Source: Ruminococcus sp.
Lineage (GTDB): Bacteria; Bacillota; Clostridia; Oscillospirales; Acutalibacteraceae
Assembly: GCA_017403985.1 (NCBI GenBank)
Contig: JAFRDE010000015.1
Coordinates: forward strand, 1-58,311
Length of the DNA stretch: 58,311 nucleotides
Direction: 5' to 3'
Shown: piece by piece, positions 32,065 through 41,575 of the stretch
Layout: the number at the start of each line of letters is the position of its first letter
How positions within the stretch are numbered: position 1 is the stretch's first letter
Position numbers and translations under genes: made by a program
The notes under the pieces: model-generated
Told to the model about the DNA's origin: nothing
What the model saw: the letters and a program-made list of their open reading frames with translations, nothing else
The model's database searches: none

Positions 32065-34401
32065 CTAAACGCCGCACAGCATACAGATATAGTATACGAT
32101 CATCGTGACCAGATATGCCGCGGCGCACTGCCACACGACCATACCGATCGCCCATTTATGCCCGAGCTCACGCTTGACCGAGGCGATCGCCGCGACGCAC
32201 GGCGTATACAGCAGGCTGAACACCAGCATCGCAACCGCCGTCAGCGAGCTGATCGCCGATTCGACGCCGCCCGCGTACAGCACCTTCGTCGCCGCTACAA
32301 CGCTCTCTTTCGCGATGAAGCCGCTGATCAGCGAGGTCACCAGCCGCCAGTCGCCCAAGCCGACCGGCGTGAACACCGGCGCGATAAAGCCCGCGATCAC
32401 CGACAGGATGCTTCCCTGTGAATTCTCCACCATCCTCAGATGGAAGTCGAAATGCTGCAGGAACCACAGCACGATCGTCGCGATAAAGATGATCGTAAAA
32501 GCGCGCTGCAAAAAGTCCTTCGCCTTTTCCCACAACAGCCGCAGCACGTTCTTCGCGCCCGGCAGGCGGTAGTTGGGCAGCTCCATCACGAACGGCACCG
32601 CCTCGCCCTTGAAGCGCGTCTTTTTCAGCAGCAGCGCGATCAGGATGCCGACGATGATACCCAACACATACAGTCCCGTGATGATCAGCCACTTCTGCTT
32701 TTCAAAAAACGCGGTGACGAAAAACGCGTAGATCGGCAGCTTCGCCGTACAGCTCATGAACGGCGTCAGCAGGATCGTCATTTTTCGGTCGCGCTCTGAG
32801 GGTAAGGTACGGGTCGCCATCACGGCGGGCACCGTACAGCCGAAGCCGATCAGCATCGGCACGATACTGCGTCCCGACAGGCCGATGCGCCTCAGCAGCT
32901 TATCCATCACAAAGGCAACGCGCGCAAGATAGCCCGTGTCCTCCAAAATCGACAGGAAGAAAAACAGCGTCACGATGATCGGCAGGAAGGTCACGACGCT
33001 GCCAACGCCCGTGAGCACGCCGTCCGTCAGCAGTCCGGTGATCACGGCGTTCACGCCGTAGCCCTCCAGCGCCGCGCGAACGGTCTCTGTCAGCGAATCC
33101 AGACCGCTTTCCATCAGCGCCTGCAGATTGCCGCCGATCAGCTCAAAGGTCAGGTAGAATACCGCCGCCATGATCAGGATGAACATCGGGATCGCGGTAT
33201 ACTTGCCGGTCAAAATGCGGTCGATCCTTCCGGAGCGCATATGCTCGCGGCTCTCATGCGGCTTTGATACCGTCTGCGCACAGACCTTTCTGATAAATGT
33301 AAAGCGCATATCCGCGATGGCGGCGTTGCGGTCGATACCGCGCTCATTTTCCATGCGGTGGACGATATGCTCCACCATGTGGAATTCTTCCTCGTCCAAT
33401 TGCAAAGCATCCCGCACCAGCGGATCGCCCTCGACTAACTTGCTCGCCGCGAAGCGCAGCGGCAGCTCAGCCGCCAGCGCCTTATCCTCGATCAGGTGAC
33501 ACACCGCGTGAAGACAACGGTGCACCGCGCCGCCCTTTTCCGTCGAATCGCAGAAATCCTGCCTCGTGGGCTTTTCCTGATAATGCGCGACATGCACGGC
33601 ATGGCGTACCAGCTCGTCGACGCCCTGATTCTTCGCCGCTGAGATCGGCACGACCGGCACGCCCAACAGCGACTCGAGCGTGTTGATATCGATGGAACCG
33701 CCGTTCGACGTGATCTCATCCATAAAGTTCAGCGCCACCACCATCGGCACGTCCATTTCCAGCAGCTGCATCGTCAGATACAGGTTGCGCTCGATGTTGG
33801 TCGCATCGACGATGTTGATGATTGCTTTCGGCTTTTCCTGTAACACAAAATTGCGCGACACGATTTCCTCGCCCGTGTACGGCGACATCGAATAGATGCC
33901 CGGCAGGTCGGTGATCAGCGTGTTCGGATATCCCCTGATCACGCTGTCCTTGCGGTCGACCGTCACGCCGGGGAAGTTGCCGACATGGCGGTTCGCGCCC
34001 GTCAGCTGGTTGAAAAGTGTCGTCTTGCCGCAATTCTGATTGCCCACCAGCGCGAAGGTCAGCACCGTGTCGTCGGGCAGAGGATCGCCGCTGCCCTTGG
34101 GGTGATAGCGTCCCTCCTCGCCCAGTCCGGGATGCTCGGTCTTCTGCCGCTTGTATTCCGCGCGAGCAGTCGCCTCGGGGATCGGAGTCACGTCGATCCT
34201 CTCCGCGTCGGCAAGACGCAGCGTCAGCTCATAGCCGTGGATCCGCAGCTGCATCGGGTCGCCCAGCGGCGCCAGTTTGACAAAGGTGACCTCCGCGCCG
34301 GGGATCACGCCCATATCCAGAAAATGCTGCCGCAGGCTGCCCTCGCCGCCGACCGCGTCGATCACCGCGGACTGACCCTGCTTCAAATCCTTTAATGTCA
34401 T
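32065..34401 (-). CDS. feoB: Ferrous iron transporter, FeoA-FeoB fusion
   Basis: A 778-residue protein. Residues 1-75 are a FeoA (SH3-like) domain (MTLKDLKQGQSAV ... GELTL-like ending YELTLRLADAERI). A GTPase domain follows with G1 GNQNCGKTT, G3 DLPGIYS and G4-like NFMD, then a helical insertion. The channel part has two Gate domains with 8 or more TM helices (IVPMLIGFGCTVPAVMATRTL; SCTAKLPIYAFFV). It imports Fe(II) across the inner membrane. The start MTLKDLK is preferred because GGTGG lies seven bases upstream. Its promoter carries a DtxR-like palindrome. Confidence 0.96.
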   Translation of the reverse strand: MTLKDLKQGQSAVIDAVGGEGSLRQHFLDMGVIPGAEVTFVKLAPLGDPMQLRIHGYELTLRLADAERIDVTPIPEATARAEYKRQKTEHPGLGEEGRYHPKGSGDPLPDDTVLTFALVGNQNCGKTTLFNQLTGANRHVGNFPGVTVDRKDSVIRGYPNTLITDLPGIYSMSPYTGEEIVSRNFVLQEKPKAIINIVDATNIERNLYLTMQLLEMDVPMVVALNFMDEITSNGGSIDINTLESLLGVPVVPISAAKNQGVDELVRHAVHVAHYQEKPTRQDFCDSTEKGGAVHRCLHAVCHLIEDKALAAELPLRFAASKLVEGDPLVRDALQLDEEEFHMVEHIVHRMENERGIDRNAAIADMRFTFIRKVCAQTVSKPHESREHMRSGRIDRILTGKYTAIPMFILIMAAVFYLTFELIGGNLQALMESGLDSLTETVRAALEGYGVNAVITGLLTDGVLTGVGSVVTFLPIIVTLFFFLSILEDTGYLARVAFVMDKLLRRIGLSGRSIVPMLIGFGCTVPAVMATRTLPSERDRKMTILLTPFMSCTAKLPIYAFFVTAFFEKQKWLIITGLYVLGIIVGILIALLLKKTRFKGEAVPFVMELPNYRLPGAKNVLRLLWEKAKDFLQRAFTIIFIATIVLWFLQHFDFHLRMVENSQGSILSVIAGFIAPVFTPVGLGDWRLVTSLISGFIAKESVVAATKVLYAGGVESAISSLTAVAMLVFSLLYTPCVAAIASVKRELGHKWAIGMVVWQCAAAYLVTMIVYYICMLCGV

Positions 34402-34461
34402 ATCCATTCCACCTTTTGATCGGCACATACAGTTGAACTATCTGTCGGAAAGGCAAGAAAG

Positions 34462-34517
34462 TTAGTATATGCTAATCGCTCTGATTGGATTATATCAGCC
34501 CGCGCCGCCGTTGTCAA
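34462..34517 (-). promoter_or_regulatory. feo promoter and DtxR-like operator
   Basis: Minus strand TTGACA (34512-34517), 17-bp spacer, TATAAT (34489-34494). About 13 bp after the -10 lies TTAGCATATACTAA (34462-34475), a near-palindrome similar to DtxR/IdeR boxes (TTAG...CTAA), suggesting iron repression. Confidence 0.65.
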
Positions 34518-34551
34518 CTGAAAGAGCATCACCAAGGATCTTTTCCTCTAT

Positions 34552-34640
34552 CTGTCATTGCGAAGCCCGCAAGGGCTGTGGCAACCCCCACAAAAAGGAG
34601 CTGTCAGCGTAAGCTGACTGAGGAATTGTATCAATTGTCC
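34552..34640. repeat. Family B repeat joined to another repeat fragment
   Basis: TGTCATTGCGAAGCCCGC, AAGGGCTGTGGCAACCCCC (family B, reversed), then GGAGCTGTCAGCGTAAGCTG, ACTGAGGAATTG related to 25320-25391. The rest of the 34518-34829 gap, including GTAGGGGCGAGCATCGCTCG, holds no gene I can support. Confidence 0.5.
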
Positions 34641-34829
34641 GAGCGTAAGCGGGTGTCCAATCTTGTAGGGGCGAGCATCGCTCGTCCGCTTGGCAGAAGC
34701 GTTTCTCTCCTCTCTCTCGTTTTCACAAATGCAACACTGATGATATATGCCGTTCAACCGCGGAGCAAATGAAGCCTTGGCTGATAAATACCCTGCTCAC
34801 CCTCAACCCTGTTCATTATATGAAAAGGA

Positions 34830-34856
34830 ACCCGCCGCAAACAGCTTGCGGCGGGT
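34830..34856 (-). terminator. Terminator of the YihY/BrkB gene
   Basis: ACCCGCCGCAA and TTGCGGCGGGT form an 11-bp stem around GCTGT, followed on the minus strand by TCCTTTTC. Confidence 0.75.
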
Positions 34857-34862
34857 CGTTCA

Positions 34863-35849
34863 TCATTCAGCAGTATTTACTTTTTCGTCCTCAGTTTCTT
34901 CCTCCTGCGCTTTGAGCTTATCCTTTCCCCTCTTGAACCAGCCCTTACGGCTGAACTGCGCGCGGTAGATGTAGTTGAGCTGTATGCCGTACAGCAGGAT
35001 ATACGCCATAAAGTAGAGCCATACCATCAACACGAACACGGTACCTAAGCTGCCGTAGATGGACGCGGTAGAGAAGTAGCGGATATACAGCATCACGCCG
35101 ATGGTAAGCACGTTCCACGCGATCACCGTCAGGAATATCCCCGGGAACAGCGCACGCATCGAATAATACCTTTTGTTGTCGAGCCTTCGCCACAGATAGA
35201 GCTTCACGCCGAGCGACAGCAGCAGCGTCAGCAGCACGCCGAACAGGAGATACGATAATACGATCATGAGCCATCTCACAAACGCCTCATGCCACAATTC
35301 CATCAGAATACCGGCTAAAAAGAAGTTCGCTACCATCACGGCGATACAGACCAGCATCATCAACATCAGCACTACGGTGTAGAGCATCGCGGAGAGCCGC
35401 TTGAACACCCAAAAGCGCTTATTCGGGATCTGATACACGCGCGAGATACCCTCGGTCACACAGTAAATACCTTTTCCCGCCGACCAAAGCGCCATCACCG
35501 CGGTGACGATCGTCGTGCCGGAGCTCGACTGGATGATCGAATTCTCCACGTACCGGAATAATATGAGAAGAATATTCGATTCGTCCTCGATTCCCTTCAG
35601 CTCTTCCGGTAAAGAGATGCTTTCGGGATCGTTCCCGGTCAGGATCGAATACAGCGAAAACACAAACAGCAGCAGCGGAACGATAGACAGCAGGATGAAA
35701 AACGCCGACTGTCCCGACAGCGCTGGAATATTGTTCTGATAGCTTTTCTGCAGAAAATTCCGTACATGCTCAATGATAAGGGCGATCTTCCCTTTTTCTT
35801 TTCCTTTTTCCAATACTTCTTTTTTGATCGCTTCTTTTCCGAATTTCAT
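34863..35849 (-). CDS. YihY/BrkB family inner-membrane protein
   Basis: A 328-residue protein with an N-terminal helix (FLQKSYQNNIPALSGQSAFFILLSIVPLLLFVF), five to six TM segments, and the family block LWSAGKGIYCVTEGISRVYQI followed by YGSLGTVFVLMVWLYFMAYILLYGIQLNYIY. The family was once called RNase BN, wrongly; its function is unknown and may concern envelope processes. A charged tail (KAQEEETEDEK) ends the protein. It stands alone. Confidence 0.88.
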   Translation of the reverse strand: MKFGKEAIKKEVLEKGKEKGKIALIIEHVRNFLQKSYQNNIPALSGQSAFFILLSIVPLLLFVFSLYSILTGNDPESISLPEELKGIEDESNILLILFRYVENSIIQSSSGTTIVTAVMALWSAGKGIYCVTEGISRVYQIPNKRFWVFKRLSAMLYTVVLMLMMLVCIAVMVANFFLAGILMELWHEAFVRWLMIVLSYLLFGVLLTLLLSLGVKLYLWRRLDNKRYYSMRALFPGIFLTVIAWNVLTIGVMLYIRYFSTASIYGSLGTVFVLMVWLYFMAYILLYGIQLNYIYRAQFSRKGWFKRGKDKLKAQEEETEDEKVNTAE

Positions 35850-36096
35850 GGCTTCACGCCTTTACATAATATATATTGCTATTCTACTATATCGCGAAGC
35901 CTTTCGCAAGTCCGGTTCGCGCTGAACACAGCCATTTTTGAAAAAATTTCGGTTTTTTTGAAATTTTTTTGATTTGTCCCGATTTTTGTCCCTATCTTGT
36001 CACAGTCGGTGTGCTACTATATAGCCACAGTCAAGAGAACAAACGAGCACAACGGCTCGCGAAGATTCTTAATCCGACAGAAAAGGAGATAGTCCC

Positions 36097-36960
36097 ATGA
36101 AAAACACTATGAACAACTCGAACAGAAAGAACAGCAAGAACACCGTCAAAATCGTGATCGCAGCGTTGCTGGTCGCCGCCGTCGGCGCTGTCGGCGCCAT
36201 GGGCATCAGCGCGTGCATCAATAACAATAATCAGCAGATCCCTTCAAAAGTCACTGTCTCCACCGAAAAGGCGGACAAAAAGAACAGCGACGCCGATAAG
36301 ACAAAGGAGACCAAGGTCGAGACACAGGCTCCCACCGAGAAAGCAACCGTAAAGCCCACCCAGGCTCCTACCGTGAAGCCCACGCAGGCTCCTACTCAGG
36401 CTCCCACACAGAAGCCCACCGAAAAGCCCGCTCCCGCTCCGACGCAGGCGCCCACACAAACACCTACACAGGCACCCACTCAGGCTCCTACTCAAGCTCC
36501 CACTCAGGCGCCTACCAGACCCGCTACCCCCGATGAGTCCTCCTCCATCTACAACACCCTGAAGAACGCCATCAAGGACAGCAAAGCGCAGGGCTACAAG
36601 GTCGTCAAGCTCGAGGGCACGGACGCAAAGGTACTGGTCCTCTCCTTCACCGATAAGGATAAAGCCGAAAAGACCTACAAGTTCTACAGGATCGATTCCA
36701 AGAGCCTCGCTTATTTAGGTAAGCTCAACGGCACCTCGTCCACCGCTTATACCGATAAAGAGACCGGCAGCTTCCGCCTCTTCACCGTACAGAAGGACGC
36801 TTACAGCTTCAATTCCGTCAAGGTGGAAAAGAACGCCGTCAAGACCGTCAAGCTCTCTTCCGGCGCTATCGAAGAAGGCAAGGACCTCCCGAAGCTCCCC
36901 GGCAAGACCGTCAGCTTCTATGAGATCACCGACTTCTCCGGTATCAGCAGCTTCAAATAA
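36097..36960 (+). CDS. Lipoprotein with PTQAP-repeat stalk
   Basis: A 287-residue protein with a TM/signal segment (VKIVIAALLVAAVGAVGAMGISAC); ISAC at its end fits a lipobox. A Lys/Asn/Thr-rich linker follows, then about 70 residues of PTQAP/PTVKP repeats (nt 36328-36525), and a C-terminal domain of about 140 residues (YNTLKNAIKDSKAQGYKVVKLEGTDAKVLVLSF) I do not recognise. It is probably displayed on the cell surface, the repeats acting as a wall-spanning stalk like the one in the 1946-residue protein. Start follows AAAAGGAG. Confidence 0.82.
   Translation: MKNTMNNSNRKNSKNTVKIVIAALLVAAVGAVGAMGISACINNNNQQIPSKVTVSTEKADKKNSDADKTKETKVETQAPTEKATVKPTQAPTVKPTQAPTQAPTQKPTEKPAPAPTQAPTQTPTQAPTQAPTQAPTQAPTRPATPDESSSIYNTLKNAIKDSKAQGYKVVKLEGTDAKVLVLSFTDKDKAEKTYKFYRIDSKSLAYLGKLNGTSSTAYTDKETGSFRLFTVQKDAYSFNSVKVEKNAVKTVKLSSGAIEEGKDLPKLPGKTVSFYEITDFSGISSFK
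36328..36525 (+). repeat. Coding minisatellite, (Pro-Thr-Gln-Ala)n
   Basis: About 16 copies of a 12-base unit coding PTQA or a variant (PTVK, PTQK, PTEK, PTQT). Synonymous differences between units argue against very recent expansion of most copies, though the last few CCTACTCAGGCT-type units are nearly identical. Confidence 0.75.
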
Positions 36961-36995
36961 TAATCAATGATATTTCTCAGTTTTCTCCCCTTATC

Positions 36996-37028
36996 AAAAC
37001 TGCCTGTTCACAGCGAACAGGCAGTTTT
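36996..37028. terminator. Bidirectional terminator
   Basis: AAAACTGCCTGTTC-ACAGC-GAACAGGCAGTTTT, followed by ATTGTG. The genes on each side converge. Confidence 0.9.
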
Positions 37029-37046
37029 ATTGTGTATTCTTTTATC

Positions 37047-37880
37047 TCAGAAGGACGAGGAACCGCCGCCTCCTCCGCCGCCCGAGGAGCCGCCTCCCCC
37101 GCCGCCGGATGAACCTCCGCCGTGAGAACCGCCGCTGCTGGCGACAGCTCTGAGAAGGATCAGCAGGATCTGTACCCACAAGCGCATCGAGGAATCGGTC
37201 ATCTTCACGTTCGGTCTCCCGGTACAGAGCATCCCCCTGCCCATCATCCGCGCTTTATCGTCGTTATTCTTGATCAGCGGGTTGACGCGCTTGCCGAATA
37301 CGATACCGACGACGATGACGAACGACAGCATCAAACCGATCACGATGAAGCTGATATACTTCATCGGTTCGGCGATGCGGTTGCCCTGCAGTACCGTCAG
37401 GATCTGGTCGTACGCCTCGGCGGCGCACTGATAATAATCGCCGGTCGACGCGTAGTGACTCACGTTATCGGTGATCGAGCGCGCTAAAGAGCTCGACACC
37501 ATGCTGTAGATCGCGCCGTCAGACTGGAAGGTGACCTTGCGAGCCTTCATATTGACGGCAAAGATGCCGGAACTGTCGTTGCCGTAAAGGTTATAGCGCT
37601 TATTCTTCGCCTGTTCGATCTCATCGAAGGTGTATTCCGACGTCGACCAGAAAACGATGTGGCCGTAGTCGGTGATGGGGATCATCTTCTGCACCAGCGC
37701 GCTTTCTTCCTCCGCCGTCAGCAGGTTGCTGTCGTCGAGGATCAGCGCCTGATAACCCGTCCGCGGGTTGGTATACTGGGCGTCGCCGCGCTGAACCGCT
37801 CCGACGCTCAGACACAGCGGGAGGATGCAGGCGGCGATCAGCAAACAGACCGCCCATCGGAACAATCTATTTTTCATCAT
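37047..37880 (-). CDS. TPM-domain (TLP18.3/Psb32-like) membrane protein with Gly/Ser tail
   Basis: A 277-residue protein: signal/TM (FRWAVCLLIAACILPLCLSVGA), an extracellular TPM-like domain (ALILDDSNLLTAEEESALVQKMIPI ... IEQAKNKRYNLYGNDSSGIFAV), a second TM (ISFIVIGLMLSFVIVVGIVF) and a tail of SSGGGGGGSS type. Some TPM proteins act as acid phosphatases or in photosystem/membrane protein repair; here the role is unknown. The ATG at 37880 has GGGAG six bases upstream and overlaps the preceding gene by 14 bp, so they form an operon. Confidence 0.85.
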   Translation of the reverse strand: MMKNRLFRWAVCLLIAACILPLCLSVGAVQRGDAQYTNPRTGYQALILDDSNLLTAEEESALVQKMIPITDYGHIVFWSTSEYTFDEIEQAKNKRYNLYGNDSSGIFAVNMKARKVTFQSDGAIYSMVSSSLARSITDNVSHYASTGDYYQCAAEAYDQILTVLQGNRIAEPMKYISFIVIGLMLSFVIVVGIVFGKRVNPLIKNNDDKARMMGRGMLCTGRPNVKMTDSSMRLWVQILLILLRAVASSGGSHGGGSSGGGGGGSSGGGGGGGSSSF

Positions 37881-39228
37881 ACGCCGCTCCCTTCTTGTTG
37901 AACTGGGGCGGCTGACGCTTCGCAATCTCCGCCTGAAAGCGGATATGACTGAACATGAGCCAGAACAGCTCGCCTGCCAGTATCAGACAGCCGAGGTAGG
38001 AAATGATGTTGTACGCGGGGTCGAAATACGCCGTCACGACCGCCGCGGCGACGCTGATGACGACCGCCAGCGCCCGCCATTTGCCGTTCTTTTTAAATCG
38101 CTTAGCTTCTTCGGTTTGATCAAGACCTGACTCGGGATTGACGGCATTAATGAAACTGACGCGCAGGACGATCGCTCCGATCGCCAACAGCACCGCGCTC
38201 GCCGCGAGTGTCCAGTTCGCCTTGACAGACGGCATAATGAACATCGCCGCCGCGATTGCCGCTCCGACCAGCAGAACGGTCAGCAGTATCTTCCACGGGC
38301 TCACCGGCAGATCGGCACTGACCTTTCCGGTCTGACCGTTCACGGCGGCGTAGGTGATCTTATCTTTATTGCGGTAATTCATAAACCACACGGGGTAAAG
38401 CGTACGCTTCGCGGAGATCACCTCGGTCGGGATCTGCGCGTCGCCGGTCGATACCCTGATATCGCGTATACCGCCGTCCGCGCGGATGACGGCAGGCTCC
38501 TTTGCCAGCAGCTTCGCGCTGTCCTCGCAGATAACGTCCGTCGCCTTTTTATTGTAGTCAAGGGCGTTCACATCGCCGATATCGGCGTAAAATCCGCTCA
38601 GATATCCGGGCGCGAACGGCTTGTGCCCGCGCGGATCAAAGGGAGCGATATCCTCGCTGATACGGTCGTCAAACGCCTTGGACGCGTCGTGACCGTAACC
38701 GTCCAGCTCCAAGTCGATATCACCGGTAATACGGAAGGTTTCCGTCGTAAATATACCTTTTTTGTCACCCCTGAGGGTGAAGCTGCCTCTCTGGATCGCC
38801 TGATAGCTCCAGTAGGGCATATAGATGCCGCGGAACCCTTCGATCAGCTGCGGGTCGCGGTATTTGCGCGAAGTAAACAGCGAGCGTTTTGCCTCTTGGA
38901 CATACAGCTCCTTGCACTGTTCCTTGGTGATTTGGAACGGGATGATGTACTCCGGCTCCCACTGCTGATGGATGCGGTCATACAGCATCGAAGCGCCGCC
39001 GCAGAACGGACAGAAGCCGACCGCGTCGTTCGGATCCGTCGTCAGCAGCTCGCCGCCGCACGACGGGCAGGTAAAGACGAAGGATTCGAACACCCTGTGT
39101 CCCTGCGCGTCCTTATTCATCGAGGCGGTGGAAGCGGGATCATACCGCCCGTCGCACGCGTCGCATACCATCAGCTGGGACGGGATATCAAAGCGCAGTC
39201 CGTTTCCGCATCCGGGACAATATATCAT
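37867..39228 (-). CDS. Zinc-ribbon membrane protein
   Basis: A 453-residue protein with three CxxC-type knuckle pairs at the N-terminus (YCPGCGNG, VCDACDG, FTCPSCGGEL, FCPFCGG), so two or more zinc ribbons. A long beta-rich region (about 85-300) includes VWFMNYRNKDKITYAAVNGQTGKV, and four C-terminal TM helices follow. Such proteins are commonly paired with TPM proteins in Clostridia; their function is not known. The ATG at 39228 has GGAGG six bases upstream; a TTG one codon earlier opens the longest frame. Confidence 0.8.
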   Translation of the reverse strand: MIYCPGCGNGLRFDIPSQLMVCDACDGRYDPASTASMNKDAQGHRVFESFVFTCPSCGGELLTTDPNDAVGFCPFCGGASMLYDRIHQQWEPEYIIPFQITKEQCKELYVQEAKRSLFTSRKYRDPQLIEGFRGIYMPYWSYQAIQRGSFTLRGDKKGIFTTETFRITGDIDLELDGYGHDASKAFDDRISEDIAPFDPRGHKPFAPGYLSGFYADIGDVNALDYNKKATDVICEDSAKLLAKEPAVIRADGGIRDIRVSTGDAQIPTEVISAKRTLYPVWFMNYRNKDKITYAAVNGQTGKVSADLPVSPWKILLTVLLVGAAIAAAMFIMPSVKANWTLAASAVLLAIGAIVLRVSFINAVNPESGLDQTEEAKRFKKNGKWRALAVVISVAAAVVTAYFDPAYNIISYLGCLILAGELFWLMFSHIRFQAEIAKRQPPQFNKKGAAYDEK

Positions 39229-39277
39229 CAAAATCCTCCCCTATCAATTGTTTTATCATAAAAACTAAATGTCATCG

Positions 39278-40777
39278 TTACAGCATGAGCGCGATACCGA
39301 GCAGGATCAGGATCATCAGTCCGATGATGACGAAATGCCGCCAGATCTGATCGGCAAGCAGTCCGATAAACTCACGGATAAAGGCGTTCGGGAAGAAATA
39401 CCACTTGGTTTTTGCGGAGATTCCCTTTGCCGTATATCCGTTTTTCGCCGCTAAGATGTAGCCGCGGAATATATGATAGTTAGTGGTCGCGAACGCGATC
39501 TTTACGCTGTTGATATCGGCGGGAGCCTGGATGTTCTCCTCAATGACCGCCTTGGAGAACTGCATATTCTCAAAGGTGTTCACACTTTTGTCCTCGCGGC
39601 ATATCCGCTCCGGCTCTACGCCCTGATCGATCAGGTAGCGCTCCATCGCCTCTCCCTCGGAGATGACCTCGTCGGCGCCCTGACCGCCGGAGGGCACGAA
39701 GCAGGCATGCTTGCCCGTCTCTTCGAACTGGCGCTTTTCAAAGCTGAGCGCCGCGTCCGCCCTGCCCCTGAGCAGCGGCGTCAGGCTGCCGTCAGATCGG
39801 ATCGCGCAGCCGAGGATGATGATATAATCGCGGTCCATCGGCGGCGTATAACGCGACGCCAGAAACGCGCATACCGACGTAGACATCAGCATACACTCAA
39901 AGTAGGTGACGATAAAGGTCAGGATATAGCGGATCTGATACCAGATCTCGGAATCGAACAAGGTGTATCCGAAGATGCCGATATTCAGCGAAAAGACGAC
40001 CCCGATCAGCCACAGGACGCTGATCACGATACCCAGCGCGTTCGCTGGACGAAAGCCCTCGTGACGCATCAGCCAGATATTGCTGACCGACAGCGCGATC
40101 GCCATCACCAGCAGGAACGGCGACAGCAGAACGATAAACCACTCTCCCGTCTGCATGATCAGCGCAATCAGCGCCGAAAAAGTGTTCACGACGTTATTCA
40201 GTATCTTATACGTAACGATGACGAGCAGCACCGCCAGAAAGATAGCGACGCCGCCGTAGGCGACCATCGGATAAGAAAAGTCGCTTTTTTTCTGACATTC
40301 AAAGAAAGAAAAGATCATCACGCACATGACGGACAGCATAAAGGCAAGGAACAGATAACACACCAGCTGATAACCGTTGAAGTTGGTAAAACGATCATTT
40401 TTCTCGATGATCGTACCCATAACAGAAACGCGCAAATGCGTTTTGATGATCCTGTCCGTTCCTTCTTCATCCCTCTGTATCCCGATGGTCATATCCGTTT
40501 CGCCCGTTCTTTCGGACGCTGTGGGGATAAGCACCTCACCATCGTCCGACAGGAACGCATCGGATGCCTTGACGATCCCCTCCGGTTCGAACGATACGCT
40601 GATCCTGCCGAGAGCCGATTCGTCTGCATACAGAGTAGAATGTACGTCATAATGATCGCCGACGATATCGATATACTTGACAAAGAACAGGATCATCACC
40701 ATCGCGACGATATTCAGGAAGATGAAACGCTTTTTCATTTTTCTCTTTTTCTTATCCTTCCGGATCGTCTTGCTCAT
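39278..40777 (-). CDS. YdcF/SanA-like (DUF218) protein with N-terminal membrane region
   Basis: A 499-residue protein: a basic start and TM1, an extracellular domain (about 40-125), then about seven TM helices and a cytoplasmic-or-outer DUF218 domain from about residue 325: DYIIILGCAIRSDGSLTPLLRGRADAAL, FVPSGGQGADEVISEGEAMERYLI, and SVNTFENMQFSK. A last TM closes the protein. The DUF218 fold is linked to envelope barrier function in SanA/YdcF; the substrate is unknown. The ribosome site AGGGAG is close to the ATG. Confidence 0.82.
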   Translation of the reverse strand: MSKTIRKDKKKRKMKKRFIFLNIVAMVMILFFVKYIDIVGDHYDVHSTLYADESALGRISVSFEPEGIVKASDAFLSDDGEVLIPTASERTGETDMTIGIQRDEEGTDRIIKTHLRVSVMGTIIEKNDRFTNFNGYQLVCYLFLAFMLSVMCVMIFSFFECQKKSDFSYPMVAYGGVAIFLAVLLVIVTYKILNNVVNTFSALIALIMQTGEWFIVLLSPFLLVMAIALSVSNIWLMRHEGFRPANALGIVISVLWLIGVVFSLNIGIFGYTLFDSEIWYQIRYILTFIVTYFECMLMSTSVCAFLASRYTPPMDRDYIIILGCAIRSDGSLTPLLRGRADAALSFEKRQFEETGKHACFVPSGGQGADEVISEGEAMERYLIDQGVEPERICREDKSVNTFENMQFSKAVIEENIQAPADINSVKIAFATTNYHIFRGYILAAKNGYTAKGISAKTKWYFFPNAFIREFIGLLADQIWRHFVIIGLMILILLGIALML

Positions 40778-41015
40778 GGCTCCCTCACAGAAAAAACATA
40801 CTTATTCCGATTTATTGTAACATTAATCACAGATCGTTTCAACCGATTCCGAATTGTTTTTTAACATTTTATTCAACGTTTATTCACAATGCTATCAAGC
40901 CTTTTTCACAAAAGCCGCTTACAATATAATCACAGTCAAAAACCAAATGACTGAAACATTTTTGAGAACTCCTCCTAATCGCATTGTTTTTCATGACAAA
41001 ACTCCTTTTTGACAA

Positions 41016-41045
41016 AATTGCCGTCCGGAATCCGGGCGGCAATTG
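41016..41045. terminator. Bidirectional stem-loop terminator
   Basis: AATTGCCGtcCGG-AAT-CCGggCGGCAATT, with T-rich sequence on both sides. The rest of the 40778-41061 gap is AT-rich and holds no supported gene. Confidence 0.75.
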
Positions 41046-41061
41046 TCGTTTCAAAACAGAA

Positions 41062-41514
41062 CTATTCGGAGGTTGTCAGCATATCGTCCAGTATCCGTGC
41101 GGCACAGCGGCACAACTCGGCGCAGGGGCGCTTTTGATAATACGCGTCCGTGCGCGCCTCGGGATCTCTGCCTTCAGCGGTCGGCACGCCCGCTAAAAGC
41201 TCGCGGCAGATGATAGAGCCGTTTTGCTCCCTGAACTTTCCGGCAAATTCCTGCACGCGGCGATAATGCGCCTTCTTCGCTTCACGGTCGTCGGGGTCGC
41301 TGTACCCTTTGACCAGTCCGAGCACCATCGCGGCACCCGAGACCGCGCCGCATACCTCGCGCAGTCTGCCGAGTCCTCCGCCGAACGACGAAGACAGCAT
41401 CGCCGCCGTCCTCTCATCCAGTCCGGTCATATCACCGAACGCCAGCAGGACGCTCTGGGCGCAGTTATAGCCCTTTCTGAAGTTTTCCTCCGCGATCTTG
41501 CCGTGGTCAATCAT
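41062..41514 (-). CDS. C_GCAxxG_C_C family redox protein
   Basis: A 150-residue protein carrying the family pattern: C in FRKGYNCAQSVLLAF, then FGGGLGRLREVCGAVSGAAMVLGLVKG, and further Cys in SIICRELLAG and CAELCRCAARIL. The five conserved cysteines suggest a metal- or heme-linked redox role; it is usually annotated as a hypothetical C_GCAxxG_C_C protein. Start set by GGAGGCGACTGT. Single gene. Confidence 0.9.
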   Translation of the reverse strand: MIDHGKIAEENFRKGYNCAQSVLLAFGDMTGLDERTAAMLSSSFGGGLGRLREVCGAVSGAAMVLGLVKGYSDPDDREAKKAHYRRVQEFAGKFREQNGSIICRELLAGVPTAEGRDPEARTDAYYQKRPCAELCRCAARILDDMLTTSE

Positions 41515-41575
41515 ACAGTCGCCTCCGTTTCTGTGTCTATCATACCGTAAATCAACCGTACAGTCAACGACAAAA

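Noticed and set aside
36244-36495. Antisense cysteine/glycine-rich frame opposite the PTQAP repeats
   Set aside because: It is produced by reading the 12-base repeat in another frame; no start site or conservation argument.
40897-40980. Short plus-strand frame and TATAAT-like sequence upstream of 40981
   Set aside because: The 21-codon frame has no ribosome site and no downstream gene on that strand.
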